DNA of 64,000 bases from Pseudeuparius sepicola (GCA_963920635.1 OY987302.1:44767500-44831499); one strand, 5' to 3'; positions 35,735 to 46,640 are shown, counted from the first letter of the stretch. Notes: generated from the letters alone by a model not told the origin. Numbers and translations are program-made.

Positions 35735-36416
35735 TATATACAGGGTGTCCCGTAAGTCATGGTCCAAACGGAAATGGGTGATAGGGGACGTCATTTGAAA
35801 CAAGAAAAACCCCATATGTTGTTATCCAAATCTTTACCGTTTTCGTGATACAGGGCGTTGAAGTTTTGGAGAATAATTGTTTGTTTTTTTACAATATCTT
35901 CGTAACCGTTTGAGATATTTGCAACAACTCTGGTACACAATAGTGTCCTGTTAGTTGCCATAGTTTGGGAAATTTTCGTGACCTAAAACAAACCAGTGGC
36001 GGAGTTAGAGGGGAGGAGGGTCCAATAATTCAAGAAAAAACTTAATACGGCCCTGTCCACAATTTAATTTGAATGCATTTTTAGATAGGCGACTTCATTT
36101 CCTACAAAAATTGTTTCTTTATTTTTTTACGTACCTGTCGCCATTTCATTGCAATTTTTATTTTTTTGATTTAACTTAAAGTTTTCGTGAAAAATCGCGG
36201 AAAATCTTTGATAGACAAGGAAAGGCAGAAGAATGAAAAAACGACCCACTCATCAGAATGAAGTAATTTCTATTGATAAACTTGTTTGGTTAGGCCAATA
36301 TTTTTGGAAATTACAGGGCGTTTACATTTTTCCGCAAAACCTTATAAAAACTAATGAGATGTCACAATTATTTGTTAAATATTTTTTTATAAAAGATGCT
36401 CAAAATGTCCCGCTTC

Positions 36417-36602
36417 CAGTGGCGTAACCAGAATGTAAAGTTGGGGGGGGGGGGCTAATTATTTAAAAAAATTCTTCCGTAATATTTACGGCAAAACTGT
36501 TGTTTTAAAATAAATTTTATTTAGAAATACATACCACGCGGCAAATATTTGGGGGGGGGGGGGGCTAAAGCCCCCAAAGCCCTCCCCCTGGTTACCCCAC
36601 TG
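36417..36602 (+). mobile_element. 186-bp MITE in the left arm
   Basis: Ends CAGTGGCGTAACCAG and CTGGTTACCCCACTG, with internal poly-G (about 36,444-36,453 and 36,551-36,564). CGCTTC flanks both sides. hAT-like CAGTGGCG ends; a true hAT duplication would be 8 bp, and only 6 match here. A partner copy occupies the equivalent place in the right arm. Confidence 0.75.
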
Positions 36603-37384
36603 CGCTTCCATCCTTATGTATAGTCTACATCGACGAAGGAAACTATGTTTAATTCGCCCTAAGGTTCGTCCATTCTGTTTTATTTAATCCACCGCTATTC
36701 CTACCCTCTCCCGAAGAATTTGCTCAGTGTTGCATTCTGTTCCATAAAATTTTTCTTTTAAATCATCCTATAAAAAGAAATCTATGTGGTTAAGATCTAG
36801 CGAACGTGGTGGCCACTGTACACTCCCCCCCTCGACCCAGCCTGGTTTGTTGGAAGACGTACCATTAATTGTACGCAGAAATATGTGTCTCCAACATGAT
36901 GGAGCGCCACCACACTAAGTATTATCAACGTGTGCGGCAATTCCTTAACAATACATACCTTGCAAGATGGTTGGATCGAGGGGGGGTGTACAGGGTTTTT
37001 CCGTATATTTTGACCCACCCCTAGAGCCTATATTTTTCGAGTTAGAAAAAAATTAGTTAAATGAAAGTTGTAGGATTTTTTCTGAACCGCTAGGATCTGT
37101 TACTAGATAAAACAAATGAGCGTCGCAAATTTCTGAAAAAATTTAAACTTACTTTTTTTAACGGAACACCCTGTATATTTATGGATTTTTGAATTGCACG
37201 CATTTTTCCGATTACAACAATATATATATGTTATATGTTTGCTCTAAGCATTCGCACGATAGTCCAAATTGCGGATAAATACCTACCATCTTTATGCTTA
37301 CCTAATCAAGGTTGCCATGGAAAAACATTTCAACTTAGACAAGATCATTCCTGTCAATTTTTTAATTGTGTAATTTTTCTGCAG

Positions 37385-38893
37385 AGAATCATAATCGTTC
37401 TCTAAGAGATGCCGCAAGGCACTTTCGGAGATCTGTCCACAAAATTCATAGTGTCTTAAAGAATAATAAATATTAGGAAGTGGCTATTTATACGTCCGAC
37501 GGATACAAACGTCAGTATACGTGTTGCGCTCTCATTGGCGGGCTGAGTCACGTGACTTCTTTGGACGTGCATTTAACTCCGTACACGTCCGAAGCCGAAG
37601 TAAACTAATATTTAGATACGTCGGAAGTGCATTTTTCTCAAGCATCTTTGCAATAAGGAGCGTATGCACTGCTCCTTTTTGGGGGATAGACGCTGCCGTA
37701 TGAAAAAAGTAGTGGTAATAATTTCCAATGGTGTAACTCACCCCCGATTTTCTTGAAATTTTGGCTAAGTAGGTACCCCGTATTTTCGCCCGATGCGACG
37801 TTCGGCGTTGTAACCCACCCCCGATTTTCTTGAAATTTTGGCTACCCCCCGACATTCGCCACCTGCGATGCCCCCGTCGGGAGGTAGCCAAAATTTCAAG
37901 AAAATCGGGGGTGGGTTACATCATTGTAAATAATAAAATAACCACTTCATTTTTCATTCCGCAGCGCCCATCGCGGAAAAAGTAGGGCATACGCAATATA
38001 AAATGAGACAAGATAGGTCTGAATAATCTCGGACATCATCCAATCGACTTAGTAAACAAGCCGATTCATAATCCATCGGACGGTAGAAGTAAGATTATGT
38101 GTCACGGGGCTCAATCGTCCAATGAGAGCGCAAGACGTATACTGACGTTTGTATCCAATATTATCCCTATAAAATCAGGCCTGTCCAAGGCCTTACCCAG
38201 GCGAATATTCACCAAAGACAGTTGTTTTGCGGTGAAATATTAGAATTAATAAGAAACAATCAAGATTTCCCTGAAAGGGTGGTATTCACAGATGAAGCTA
38301 CATTCACAACTGCGGGTATGTTTAACCGTCAAAATAAGCGGTACTGGTCTGTGCAAAATCCACATCAACATCAAGCTGTTCGAATTCACGGAAGAAAAGC
38401 AGTCAGCGTTTGGTGTGGCATTATAAAAAATAAGATTTTGGGACCAATAATATTTGAGGGCAGCTTAACGGGAGAAAGATACCTCGGTTTTTTAATGAAT
38501 GAAATTCAAATAATTCTGCAGGATCTGCCAAATCGCGAAGAACTTATTTGGCAACAAGACGGGGCTCCTCCCCATAACACTAGAATGGTAACAAATTATC
38601 TCAACAATAAGTACGAGGTGTGGATAGGAAGGAATGGCCCTATTCAATGGCCGGCCAATAGTCCAGATTTGTCCCCTTTGGATATATTTCTTTGGGGGTA
38701 TTTGAAAAACAAAATTTACTATAATAGGCCAGAAAATACTAATATTCTTAGAAACAAAATAGAAGAAGAAATCATGATTTTAAATACCCAGCACTCTCTT
38801 TTTATATCAAATGCCGTAATCAAATTTAAACAAAATATTTTGAAATGTTTTGAAAATAATGGTGGTTACATAGAGGGTGTAGTTAGTTTATAA
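37385..38893 (+). pseudogene. Mariner-type DDD transposase, split by a MITE
   Basis: A 3' splice site (TAATTTTTCTGCAG, ends 37,384) is followed by SLRDAARHF and KIHSVLKNNKY, the second helix-turn-helix region. After a 685-bp MITE the frame resumes at 38,159 as YPYKIRPVQGLTQANI and runs without a stop to 38,893. Catalytic blocks are VFTDEAT, WQQDGAPPH and SPDLSPLDIF, the last two Asp being separated by 40 residues, followed by the C-terminal ENNGGYIE. The DUF4817-like first exon was not found. Apart from the MITE the frame is intact, so inactivation is recent. It codes for cut-and-paste transposition of its long-TIR host element. Confidence 0.85.
37476..38158. mobile_element. MITE inserted in the transposase gene
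   Basis: TIRs GGATACAAACGTCAGTATAC (37,501-37,520) and its complement (38,137-38,156), extending imperfectly to 40 bp. TATTA (possibly AATATTA) flanks it at 37,471-37,475 and 38,159-38,163, restoring the codons ...NKY-YPY... when removed. The left end has 25 extra bases before the TIR. Internally a 38-bp-arm hairpin (37,809-37,922) and a third direct copy of its arm (37,734-37,772) show an older nested foldback. Confidence 0.8.
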
Positions 38894-38976
38894 TAATATA
38901 GGTGTTTATACTACAATAATTAAGTTAGGTTCAAAGGTGGAGTGTGAGTTCTTTTGTTATCTTTTGAATAAATAGT

Positions 38977-39102
38977 TGTTTTCCATGGCAATCTTGACTA
39001 TATTGATATTATGGCTTAAACATGGTAGATACGAGTATTTATCCGCAATTTGGACTATCGTGCGAATGCTTAGAGCAAACATATAACATATATATATATA
39101 TA
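38977..39102 (+). repeat. Inner right part of the host TIR
   Basis: Complement of 37,220-37,325, including GCGGATAAATAC, CGTGCGAATGCTTAGAGC and the TATA-rich run in which the guest element inserted. Confidence 0.8.
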
Positions 39103-39707
39103 TACAGGGTTAACTATGACTTAGTACAAAAATTTTTACCACGTGCGCAGGGTGGCTTAAGAAAACATAGAAAAATATTTTTAGATTTTTTTTACGATCT
39201 TTAAAAAAACGGGTAAAGACCCCTATTTTCCCTGTAAATCCCCGCCTTTAATGACGTCATCCAATTTGGCTTCTGAAGGTACTGACAGCTGAAGTGATTT
39301 TCCGCGGTGTTGCCGTTGATTTAGGAACGGTGAAAATACCTTTTTACTCAAACAAATTTAAAAAATACATAAATAACAATCGATTTGAATCTGTACAGAT
39401 GCAGCGCTATTAGATTCCCCTTACCTTAGCTCGTATCCGGACCGGTTCCTACTCTCGCGGAAAGCTCATTACCGCGACACCACAAGCCGTCTCCCTTAAT
39501 ACCCCCGGAGCTCCTCTGATGAATTCTTGTCCACCATCTAACCTCTTCTGAAGCATAGATAAAGGATTTATTGTTCTGAAGCCTCGGCGGTATGAATTAA
39601 GCGACGTATCGGCCCGGTCGAGTCTATGAAACGTTTTTTCGACTGCTCCGCGTTGCCCCGTTCGTCATTTCATAACTTCCTAGCTAGGCAACTAACTGTA
39701 CATACAA

Positions 39708-40688
39708 GGTTTGTTCCAACAGGGCCAATAACCGTGCTCAAGCACGTTCAGCGCATGCGCACTACCCCACTGGCTGTTCCAACTGAATTATGTACCTACC
39801 GACACGGGACGATACACGCACTGTTCCAGCCGATTTATGGATCATTTGTGTATCGTCCTTGTACGATAAAAACGGTGCCTGGTCTAAAGCAATAACCGCG
39901 TGTACTGACATGCGCAGTGTATGGTCGTGTGACAGAGATAAACATTAACATCATATTTTTGTTTTTACGTAGATAGGTTTAAATCGATGGCTGGGATCGT
40001 GTTTTTTATTTCTTGTTGGTTTTTGGCTTGTTGGGTAGGGCGGGGAATCGTTGAACAATTTTTCCGTTCCATCTGAAATTTTCTTTGGGATCATTTGTTC
40101 CAACTCGAATTTACGTACCGTCACAGAACTGTACATGAACTAGATGATAACCCTTAAAGAACGCATGCGCTAGTTTTGCACCGTTCATGTGCGATCCCAA
40201 AGAAAATTTCAGATGGAACGGATTGTGAATCAAATCGACCAAATCACGTTTTGCGACCGCACCTAACCTGCGTGTTTAATATGTGGCTAACCGAATGTTC
40301 GGTGGGCTAACCTCACTCTTCACTCTAAAAAATTATTGTTCAACGATTCCCCGCCCTACCCAACAAGCCAAAAACCAACAAGAAATAAAAAACACGATCC
40401 CAGCCATCGATTTAAAACCATCTACGTAAAAACAAAAATATGAGGTTATTGTTTATCTCTGTCACATGACTACATTGCGCATGTCAGTACACGCGGTTAT
40501 TGCTTTAGACCAGGCACCGTTTTTATCGTACAAGGACGATACACAAATGATCCATAAATCGGCTGGAACAGTGCGTGTATCGTCCCGTGTCGGTAGGTAC
40601 ATAATTCAGTTGGAACAGCCAGCGGGGTAGTGCGCATGCGCTGAACGTGCTTGAGGACGGTTATTGGCCCTGTTGGAACAAACCTTTT
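39708..40688. repeat. Palindromic block upstream of the transposase
   Basis: Arms of about 370 bp with high identity; the outer ends read AAGGTTTGTTCCAACAGGG and complement. A smaller nested inverted pair (40,058-40,090 and 40,190-40,222) lies in the loop. The ORFs on either strand (39,626-39,895 and 40,497-40,691) are the same chance frame seen twice. GCGCATGCGC, the NRF1/erect-wing type palindrome, occurs in both arms (about 39,751 and 40,630). It ends 106 bases before the transposase ATG, so it may supply its promoter; that is inference. Confidence 0.8.
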
Positions 40689-40793
40689 CAAGTTTGGCTA
40701 GTAGCCGACGGAGGGCATTTGCGAATGTAACATGGCGTTATTTCCCAGTTTTGTCTTGATTTTCCCGGCAAATCGTTCAGCGTCTTTGTGAAA

Positions 40794-42112
40794 ATGCCGG
40801 AGTATTCGAACGCCGAGTTAACGGACATGGTTATAATGTACGGGAGATGCGATGAAAGTGCACATCGAGCTGCAGCAGAATACCGTATTCGTTTTCCTAA
40901 CAGGGCAAATATGCCTAACCCACGTACTTTCGTGAACATTGTACAACGTATGCGAAACACTGGTGTTTTGCAAGCTCGAAGGGGTGGGCCTGGAGGGCAA
41001 ATGAACATGGACGATGTTGAGTCAGTGCTTGATTTGGTGGAAGAGCAACCTTCCATAAGCACTACAGCTATTGCAAGGAGATTGGGAATATCTCAGAACA
41101 AGGCAAGTAAAATAAAACCAATAAAACTGACTTCTACCAAAGACTATCCCATGTGATGGGATTGTCTTTGCTTGCACCTAATACCTACATAAAATTTAAA
41201 ATGTAACAATACAATTATTTACAGGCATGGAGGATTCTAAGGGAAAACGGCCTTCACCCTTATCACATACAAAAGGTCCAAGCATTAGAAGCAAATGATT
41301 TTCCGGTGAGAATGACCTACTGCACTTGGCTACGTGATCGAATCGCCCAAGACCCAAACTTTGTTTTCAACATTCTTTGGACAGACGAATGCTGCTTCAC
41401 ACGTGCTGGGGTTTTAAACACGTATGTAAATTTTTACTTACTTATAGCTTTCTCTCCTCCATATTATCTTTTTTATTTATTATAAAATTGGCTATGTCAA
41501 TCCTAACGCCTTCGCCAAAATTGTGAATATTTCTAATTTTTGTTTTTTTTTTTTAGACACAACAGCCATATTTGGTCCGATGAGAACCCACATGCTGTTC
41601 GGCGGTTTAATTTCCAACGTCGGTTTTCCATCAATGTTTGGGCTGGAGTTTATGGAGATCGATTAATTGGACCATACATTCTACCGGAAAATTTAAACGC
41701 TGAACGATACTTGTATTTTCTGACAAATGTTTTGTTTGATAATTTGCCACTACAAGTACTGCATGACATGTGGTTTATGCACGATGGTGCACCAGCCCAT
41801 TTTGCGAGACCTGTTCGTGCACTTTTAGACGACCAATGCCCCAACCGTTGGATCGGAAGAGGAGGGCCCATTGCATGGCCGCCGCGATCACCAGACTTGA
41901 ATCCAATGGATTTTTGTATTTGGGGATTCATGAAGGCGATTGTGTACGAGCAGGAAATCGACAACGAGCAGCAGTTACGTGAACGAATTGAAGGTGCAGC
42001 TGTCCAAATCCGGAATAATCATGGACTTTTTGCACGTATCCGGACTTCTTTAGTTAACCGAGTGAATTTGTGCATCGAAGTTAACGGCGGCCTCTTTGAA
42101 CAGCTACTGTAG
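40794..42112 (+). CDS. Mariner-type DDD transposase, three exons, 353 residues
   Basis: Exons 40,794-41,102, 41,225-41,421 and 41,557-42,112 join in frame to 353 codons and a stop. The start is the ATG at 40,794 (MPEYSNAELTDMVIMYG), the opening of DUF4817, an N-terminal DNA-binding helix-turn-helix of insect transposases. A second helix-turn-helix follows (STTAIARRLGIS). Catalytic Asp residues: D157 in LWTDECC, D245 in MHDGAPAH, D287 in LNPMDF, with 41 residues between the last two, so a DDD enzyme of the IS630/Tc1/mariner superfamily. The C-terminus reads CIEVNGGLFEQLL. All key residues are present and nothing is broken. Intron 1 is GC-AG, intron 2 is GT-AG. It should move its own element 39,105-42,683 and possibly relatives with the same ends. 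Confidence 0.92.
41103..41224 (+). other. Intron 1 of the transposase, GC-AG type
   Basis: Donor AAG/GCAAGT and acceptor TTTACAG. The alternative GT four bases downstream (GTAAAA) would shift exon 2 into a frame that stops early, whereas the GC donor gives the conserved helix-turn-helix end AWRILRENGLHPYHIQ. Confidence 0.8.
41422..41556 (+). other. Intron 2 of the transposase, GT-AG type
   Basis: Donor AACAC/GTATGT, long T-run and acceptor TTTTAG. Splits a Thr codon (phase 2). Confidence 0.85.
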
Positions 42113-42685
42113 TGCTTTGCATGTGCATTTGTGCAATGTGTGCTAGTGCAGTTGTGATTTTTCGGTTACCCTTCGGGGTTTTCCTGGCGGAGGGGATCTA
42201 CCTCGTCGTGGTCGTCAGGCTGAGTACCTCGCTTCAAACAAAAGGAATAGCAGAGGGAAACCAAGAGATCCCCAACAGATTTAAAAAATGTGAATGTTGT
42301 GTTGTGTGACTTTTAATGTAAAAAAGCAAGAAAACAGAAAATGGTGCAAACAATCCTGGAAATGTCAGTAAGGTAGGTGTTTCATAGGCATTCTACATGT
42401 TCCTCAGAAAGTAATCGTTTTTAAAAGGAAATCGAAATTTTGTGGTGAATCCTCGGATAAATTGATAGACGTGGCAACGCCGCGCTATTGACATATGCGA
42501 AATTTTTAGACATGTCGCGCGGGCGTCCATAGGCGGCGTTTTTTGAGGGGTTTAATACAATTTGAAAAAAAATTTTTTTAGGCTTAAGACAAATGTTAGA
42601 AAATTTTTGAAAATTTATTTTAGCAAGTCTAATTTTTCTTTATCTGCCATAAAAATTTTTGTACTAAGTGATAGTTAACCCTGTA

Positions 42686-43386
42686 TATATATTGTTGTAA
42701 TCGGAAAAATGCGTGCAATTCAAAAATCCATAAATATACAGGGTGTTCCGTTAAAAAAAGTAAGTTTAAATTTTTTCACAAATTTTCGACGCTCATTTGT
42801 TTTATCTAGTAACAGATCCTAGCGGTTCAGAAAAAAACCCTACAACTTCCATTTAAGTAGTTTTTTTCTAACTCGAAAAATATAGGCTCTAGGGGTGGGT
42901 CAAAATATACGGGAACACCCTGTACAGTGGCCACCACGTTTGCTAGATCCTAACCACATAGATTTCTTTTTATAAACAGATTGAACGAACCATATATAGG
43001 GCGAATTAAACATACTTTCCTTTAGCCCCCCCCTAAAGATCTGCCGCGTGGTATTTATTTCTAAATAAAATTTATTGTAAAACAATAGTTTTGCCGTAAA
43101 TATTATGGAAGAATTTTTTTTTAATAATTACCCCCCCCCCCAACTTTACATTCTGGTTACGCCACTGGAAGCGGGGCATTTTGAGCATCTTTTATAAAAA
43201 AATATTTAACAAATAATTATTACATCTCATTAGTTTTTATAAGATTTTGCGGAAAAATGTGACAAAGATAGCTTAAAAGCACATTAAATACTACAACGCC
43301 CTGTAATTTCCAAGAATATTGGCCTAACCAAACAAGTTTATCAATAGAAATTACTTCTTCTGATGAGTGGGTCGTTCTTTCATTCT
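42686..43386 (-). repeat. Outer right part of the host TIR
   Basis: Complement of 36,230-37,220 with an internal deletion of roughly 80 bases around 43,022 and other small losses. Ends near 43,386; a small palindrome (ACTTACACATATTGTGTAAGT) follows. Confidence 0.8.
43026..43167 (-). mobile_element. Partial copy of the 186-bp MITE in the right arm
   Basis: Complement of the left-arm MITE: CGCCACTG end at 43,160-43,167, TTCTGGTTAC, poly-C and CCGCGTGGTATTTATTTC. The other end is deleted. Same position and junction (GAAGCGGGG) as in the left arm. Confidence 0.75.
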
Positions 43387-43413
43387 TACTTACACATATT
43401 GTGTAAGTATGTA

Positions 43414-44120
43414 CAGGGTATGGGCCAAATTGGACACTTTTAAAGGGAAACTCATATTTTTAAAGGAGATAGACGAAAACTGAATAGTTGCTTGAGGCTC
43501 TTTTTTATGATAAACTTAATGGTTAAAACCGAAAATCGACATCTGTCACCGTTCTTGAATTACAGGGCGTTTTTCGAAAATGTGCGTTTTCGAAAAGTAG
43601 CCGTAACTTTTTCATGTTGAAAATTTTGTGTTTCTGTAGAAACATTTCTAAAGGACTTTTTTACGTAGAATCCACTGCTGCTACTACATTTTTTTCTAGT
43701 CGATGGTTTAAAAGTTATTGATGACAAAATTTCGTAAAAGCTATTACATACTACTTAACTAAATCATTAAGTGCTATATGTTTCTGGAATAGTATTTTTT
43801 GCTCTATTAAAAAAAAATGCAAAAATATACAGGGTGTTCCATTTAAAAAATAATATTTTCATCGGGAACTCTTAAACCATTCATTTGAAAAAAAAATGTA
43901 GTAGCAGCATTGGATTCTACGTAAAAAAGTGCTTGATAAATGTTTTTAAATAAACACAAAATTTTTAACCTGAACAATTTACGGCCACTCTTCGAAAACA
44001 CAAATTTTCGAAAAACGACCTGTAACTCAAGAACGGTGACAGATATCGATTTGCGGTTTTTACCATCAAGTTTCCTTTAAAAATAGGAGTATCCCTTTAA
44101 AAGTGTCCAATTTGGCCTAT
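43414..44120. mobile_element. Foldback element, about 0.7 kb
   Basis: Arms of about 310 bp beginning GGCCAAATTGGACACTTTTA on the left and the same on the right complement. The loop (43,735-43,850) contains another internal CAGGGTGTTCC end. It abuts the truncated right arm of the long-TIR element. Confidence 0.8.
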
Positions 44121-44129
44121 ACGAAACAA

Positions 44130-45280
44130 CACGTAGGTGTAACAAACAATATCAAATCCTAAATAAAACATAAAAAATAAATATTTCTGGATTTTTCGAT
44201 TCCTACGTAGGTACCTAACATGGTTGGTACAATATTACACATTATTATTTACAACATTACACAATATGTCCATGTAGACTGTATAACACAATAATCTCGA
44301 CGACAATAATAAAATTAAGAAAATGCTAATTTTAACTTTCTTCGATCTTGAGCAAATATATCCCATACTTTATCAACAAATTGTACTCGTTTGAAATCAA
44401 TATTTTGTTCTTTACTGCACTTAATAGGCATGGATAATCATTACTTCACTCTAAATTTTTATAGTCATCTGTCGTTCTTCGCATGTGGTTATAAAAGTGT
44501 GAAGCCAAATAATGATTTTCCAGGGGGGGCAATTGCCCCCTTTGCCCCCCCCCACTGCGGGCGCACATGTTGTTATTATCACACACAGTGTCACACAGTA
44601 CAAAAATACATAAAGTAGATACTAAAATTATTATGACTCTATGACTACTTTAAAGTTGACAGATAGCAAGGCCAACCTGATTAAGTAATAAAAGAAAGAA
44701 GAAAGGATGTTTTTATTTGTTTTAGCAATAATGAAAGATGGGGTTTTCGGGATAGCGCACGGAAACAGCGCAAACTTTCCGTGCGCTGAATAAAAATACC
44801 GAATATATGGCTTTAAAATAGAAATATATAGCAAAGTAAACTAAATTTAAGAAACTCTATATGCTCTTTGTTATTTAACATGTACCTATTTTGTATTTTA
44901 ATTCGTAAATGTTTCAATATTTAGATACATTTCTGTATATTTTTGACGTTTTATTCACCTTATCTGACAATAACTAATTTACAACAAAGCACCTTTGAAA
45001 TAATTTGAGAGTAACCATGGAAACGCATCATACATACCAAACACTCTATTGTCTGCATTGTTTATTTTTTGTCAATTAAATTTAATATGCCGATAAAGTT
45101 TTTAAGTTTCCGTTTTCAAAGAAGTATAATAAAAAATATCGTTCATTACATCATCCAGAAATAGTTTTATCCGTGCTTGCATGACTTCCCGTGTGAGGCG
45201 CAGCCGAACACGGGAATTTGTCACGCGCGCACGGAAAAATCTTTATTTCCTGACTCGTAATGAAATATACTATTTCGTAT
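44130..45280. other. Interval with small palindromes only
   Basis: A truncated MITE end GGCAATTGCCCCC...CCCACTG at 44,522-44,564; hairpins AGCGCACGGAAA/TTTCCGTGCGCT (44,753-44,786) and TTCCCGTGT/ACACGGGAA (45,186-45,218). No gene. The 75-codon ORF at 44,391 runs through the poly-G MITE and is not credible. Confidence 0.5.
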
Positions 45281-45716
45281 AAGTAATATCATAAGGGCAT
45301 CTAATTTTTCCGGAAAAAATCGAAAAAACACGTTGCTAAGTAATATTTTAACAAGAAGCATGGGTACAGGTGGCAACAAAAATCCGAGTCGACGACGAGG
45401 ATTTTTGCACCTGCACGAATGCATTTTGTTAAGAAATATTACTTGTGTACTTGTGCATTGTGTTTTTTGGATTTTTTTCACAGGAAAAATTAGATACCCG
45501 AATGGTATCTATTTGACAAGACTATTTCATGAGTAACAGATTATTCTGCATACACATAGCTTACAAAATATACTACCTATTATACAACAGGTAAACCGCG
45601 GGTAAACTCGAAAAAACTGCTAACAGGTGCTGTCATACAGTTTTTTCCATCTAGAAACCATTTGTAATTCAAAATTGCCCGTTTGTGATTGGTGGAAATT
45701 AAGACGAGGGAAATAC
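45281..45716 (+). repeat. Interspersed repeat C, copy 2
   Basis: See copy 1 at 19,106-19,525. Here the family D repeat follows immediately. Confidence 0.75.
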
Positions 45717-45722
45717 TAGGTA

Positions 45723-45931
45723 TTATTAGTATATTACATAGCGAGAGTTGTAAATAGCTTATTACGTATGAGTGGAAAAGTTGCGCACTAGCCGCGCAGC
45801 GGCGAGTGCTGTAATTCCACGAGTATGTAATAAGCTTACAACTCGAGTTTTGTATTATAATTTTTCTTCGACGAAAGAAAAACTATTATAATAGATAAAC
45901 TATACTTCTGATTATCTGACAGGCAACAATT
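45723..45931 (+). repeat. Interspersed palindromic repeat, family D, copy 2
   Basis: Complement of 1,942-2,190. GTAATAAGCTTACAACTCGAG and AAACTATTATAATAG are conserved in both copies. Confidence 0.6.
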
Positions 45932-46294
45932 AGTATGTTGGTTAGTTGCTATGCTGACGCGGATGCCGCGCTAACAAGGCACCCGTGATAATTGGGTTTT
46001 AATTAAGAACAGATACGTAATTTTTTTATTACGTGTCAGTCATTACGTGTCAGTGTTTGTAACAATGGATTTACTTATAACCTAAACTGTCACTTAATAG
46101 GTATGTTACTAGCATAGGAGTAGAAAAAAGGAATTTATTTATAAGTAGCTGAAAAAAAATTATCGTCTTAAATACTGACGCTGGGGTCAATAACAGCGTC
46201 TGTTTAAACCATGGTTAATAATATACTATTAATTTCTTTCCCGGTAAATGTTTTTTTTTAATTTAATACACGTCGACTTATTATACTTTTTTTG

Positions 46295-46640
46295 CGACGC
46301 CAATCATATAAAACGTTTGAGTGACGTTCAGTAGTTCCCGATCCTCATGAAAATCCAGGGTTTATTCATTTTCCTGCCCTGTCCGACGGGGCCAGGGGCC
46401 TATTTCCGAGGGCTTTCCACCCTACATTAACGGTGTTCTGTTTGTGACAGACGTTTTGCATGATTTGGCATACAACACTAACGTCGTTTATAATGCACGA
46501 CTGCCTACCACTTGGCGAGTTATGAGATTTTAATGTGCTTCAATGGCGAGAGTCAACAGATGGGGAAAGGTGCATAGTCTGTTCACAGGTCTGTTGATGA
46601 CGAGGTTAGTTTGATCATGTGATTTGCTGTTTGGTCGAGA
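46295..46640 (+). promoter_or_regulatory. Conserved non-coding module, copy 1 of 3
   Basis: Shares with 52,700-52,915 and 57,275-57,560, in the same order, CAATCATA, a run near CATGAAAATCC/CACATAAAAATCC, CTTTCCACC, ACATTAA, TTTGTGACxG and TTTTGCATGATTTG; with copy 3 also TATAATGCACG and GATTTTAATGTGCTTC. No open frame is conserved. GC content is well above the flanks. TTTTGCAT resembles a POU octamer. Not flanked by visible TIRs. Regulatory role is inference from conservation among copies; a dispersed repeat is the alternative. Confidence 0.5.

Larger units (their letters stand above)
39105..42683 (+). mobile_element. Apparently intact mariner-type element, 3.58 kb
   Basis: TIRs CAGGGTTAACTATGACTTAG and CAGGGTTAACTATCACTTAG (complement of the right end) match over 34 bp with one mismatch. 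TA duplication lies at 39,103-39,104 and 42,684-42,685, in a (TA)n run of the host element. It contains one three-exon transposase gene with complete frames and a 1-kb palindrome upstream of it. At 3.6 kb it is long for the superfamily. Confidence 0.9.
35741..43390 (+). mobile_element. Long-TIR mariner host element with nested insertions
   Basis: A left end CAGGGTGTCCCGTAAGTC lies directly after the previous element. The inverted arms are continuous from 36,230 to 37,325 on the left, and on the right from 38,977 to 39,102 plus 42,686 to 43,386 once the guest element is removed. This gives arms above 0.8 kb. The interior holds one transposase gene (37,385-38,893), split by a MITE. The right arm has an internal deletion and lacks the outer end, being replaced by the foldback at 43,414. 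A single element with very long TIRs explains all inverted matches. Confidence 0.75.

Noticed and set aside
33860..35740. Dense repeats reminiscent of a CRISPR-like array (290-base period)
   Set aside because: Units are whole transposon arms without short constant repeats and variable spacers, and the window is eukaryotic.
36797..37018. 73-codon ORF near the left arm
   Set aside because: Lies in the inverted arm; the right-arm copy does not preserve the frame.
39626..40691. Two near-identical ORFs on opposite strands (39,626-39,895 plus; 40,497-40,691 minus) that look like a conserved protein
   Set aside because: They are the two arms of one palindrome read in mirror frames; similarity is at DNA level, and neither has a domain or splice context.
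41650..41982. ORFs antisense and out of frame over the transposase third exon
   Set aside because: Shadows of the real coding frame, which has all catalytic motifs.
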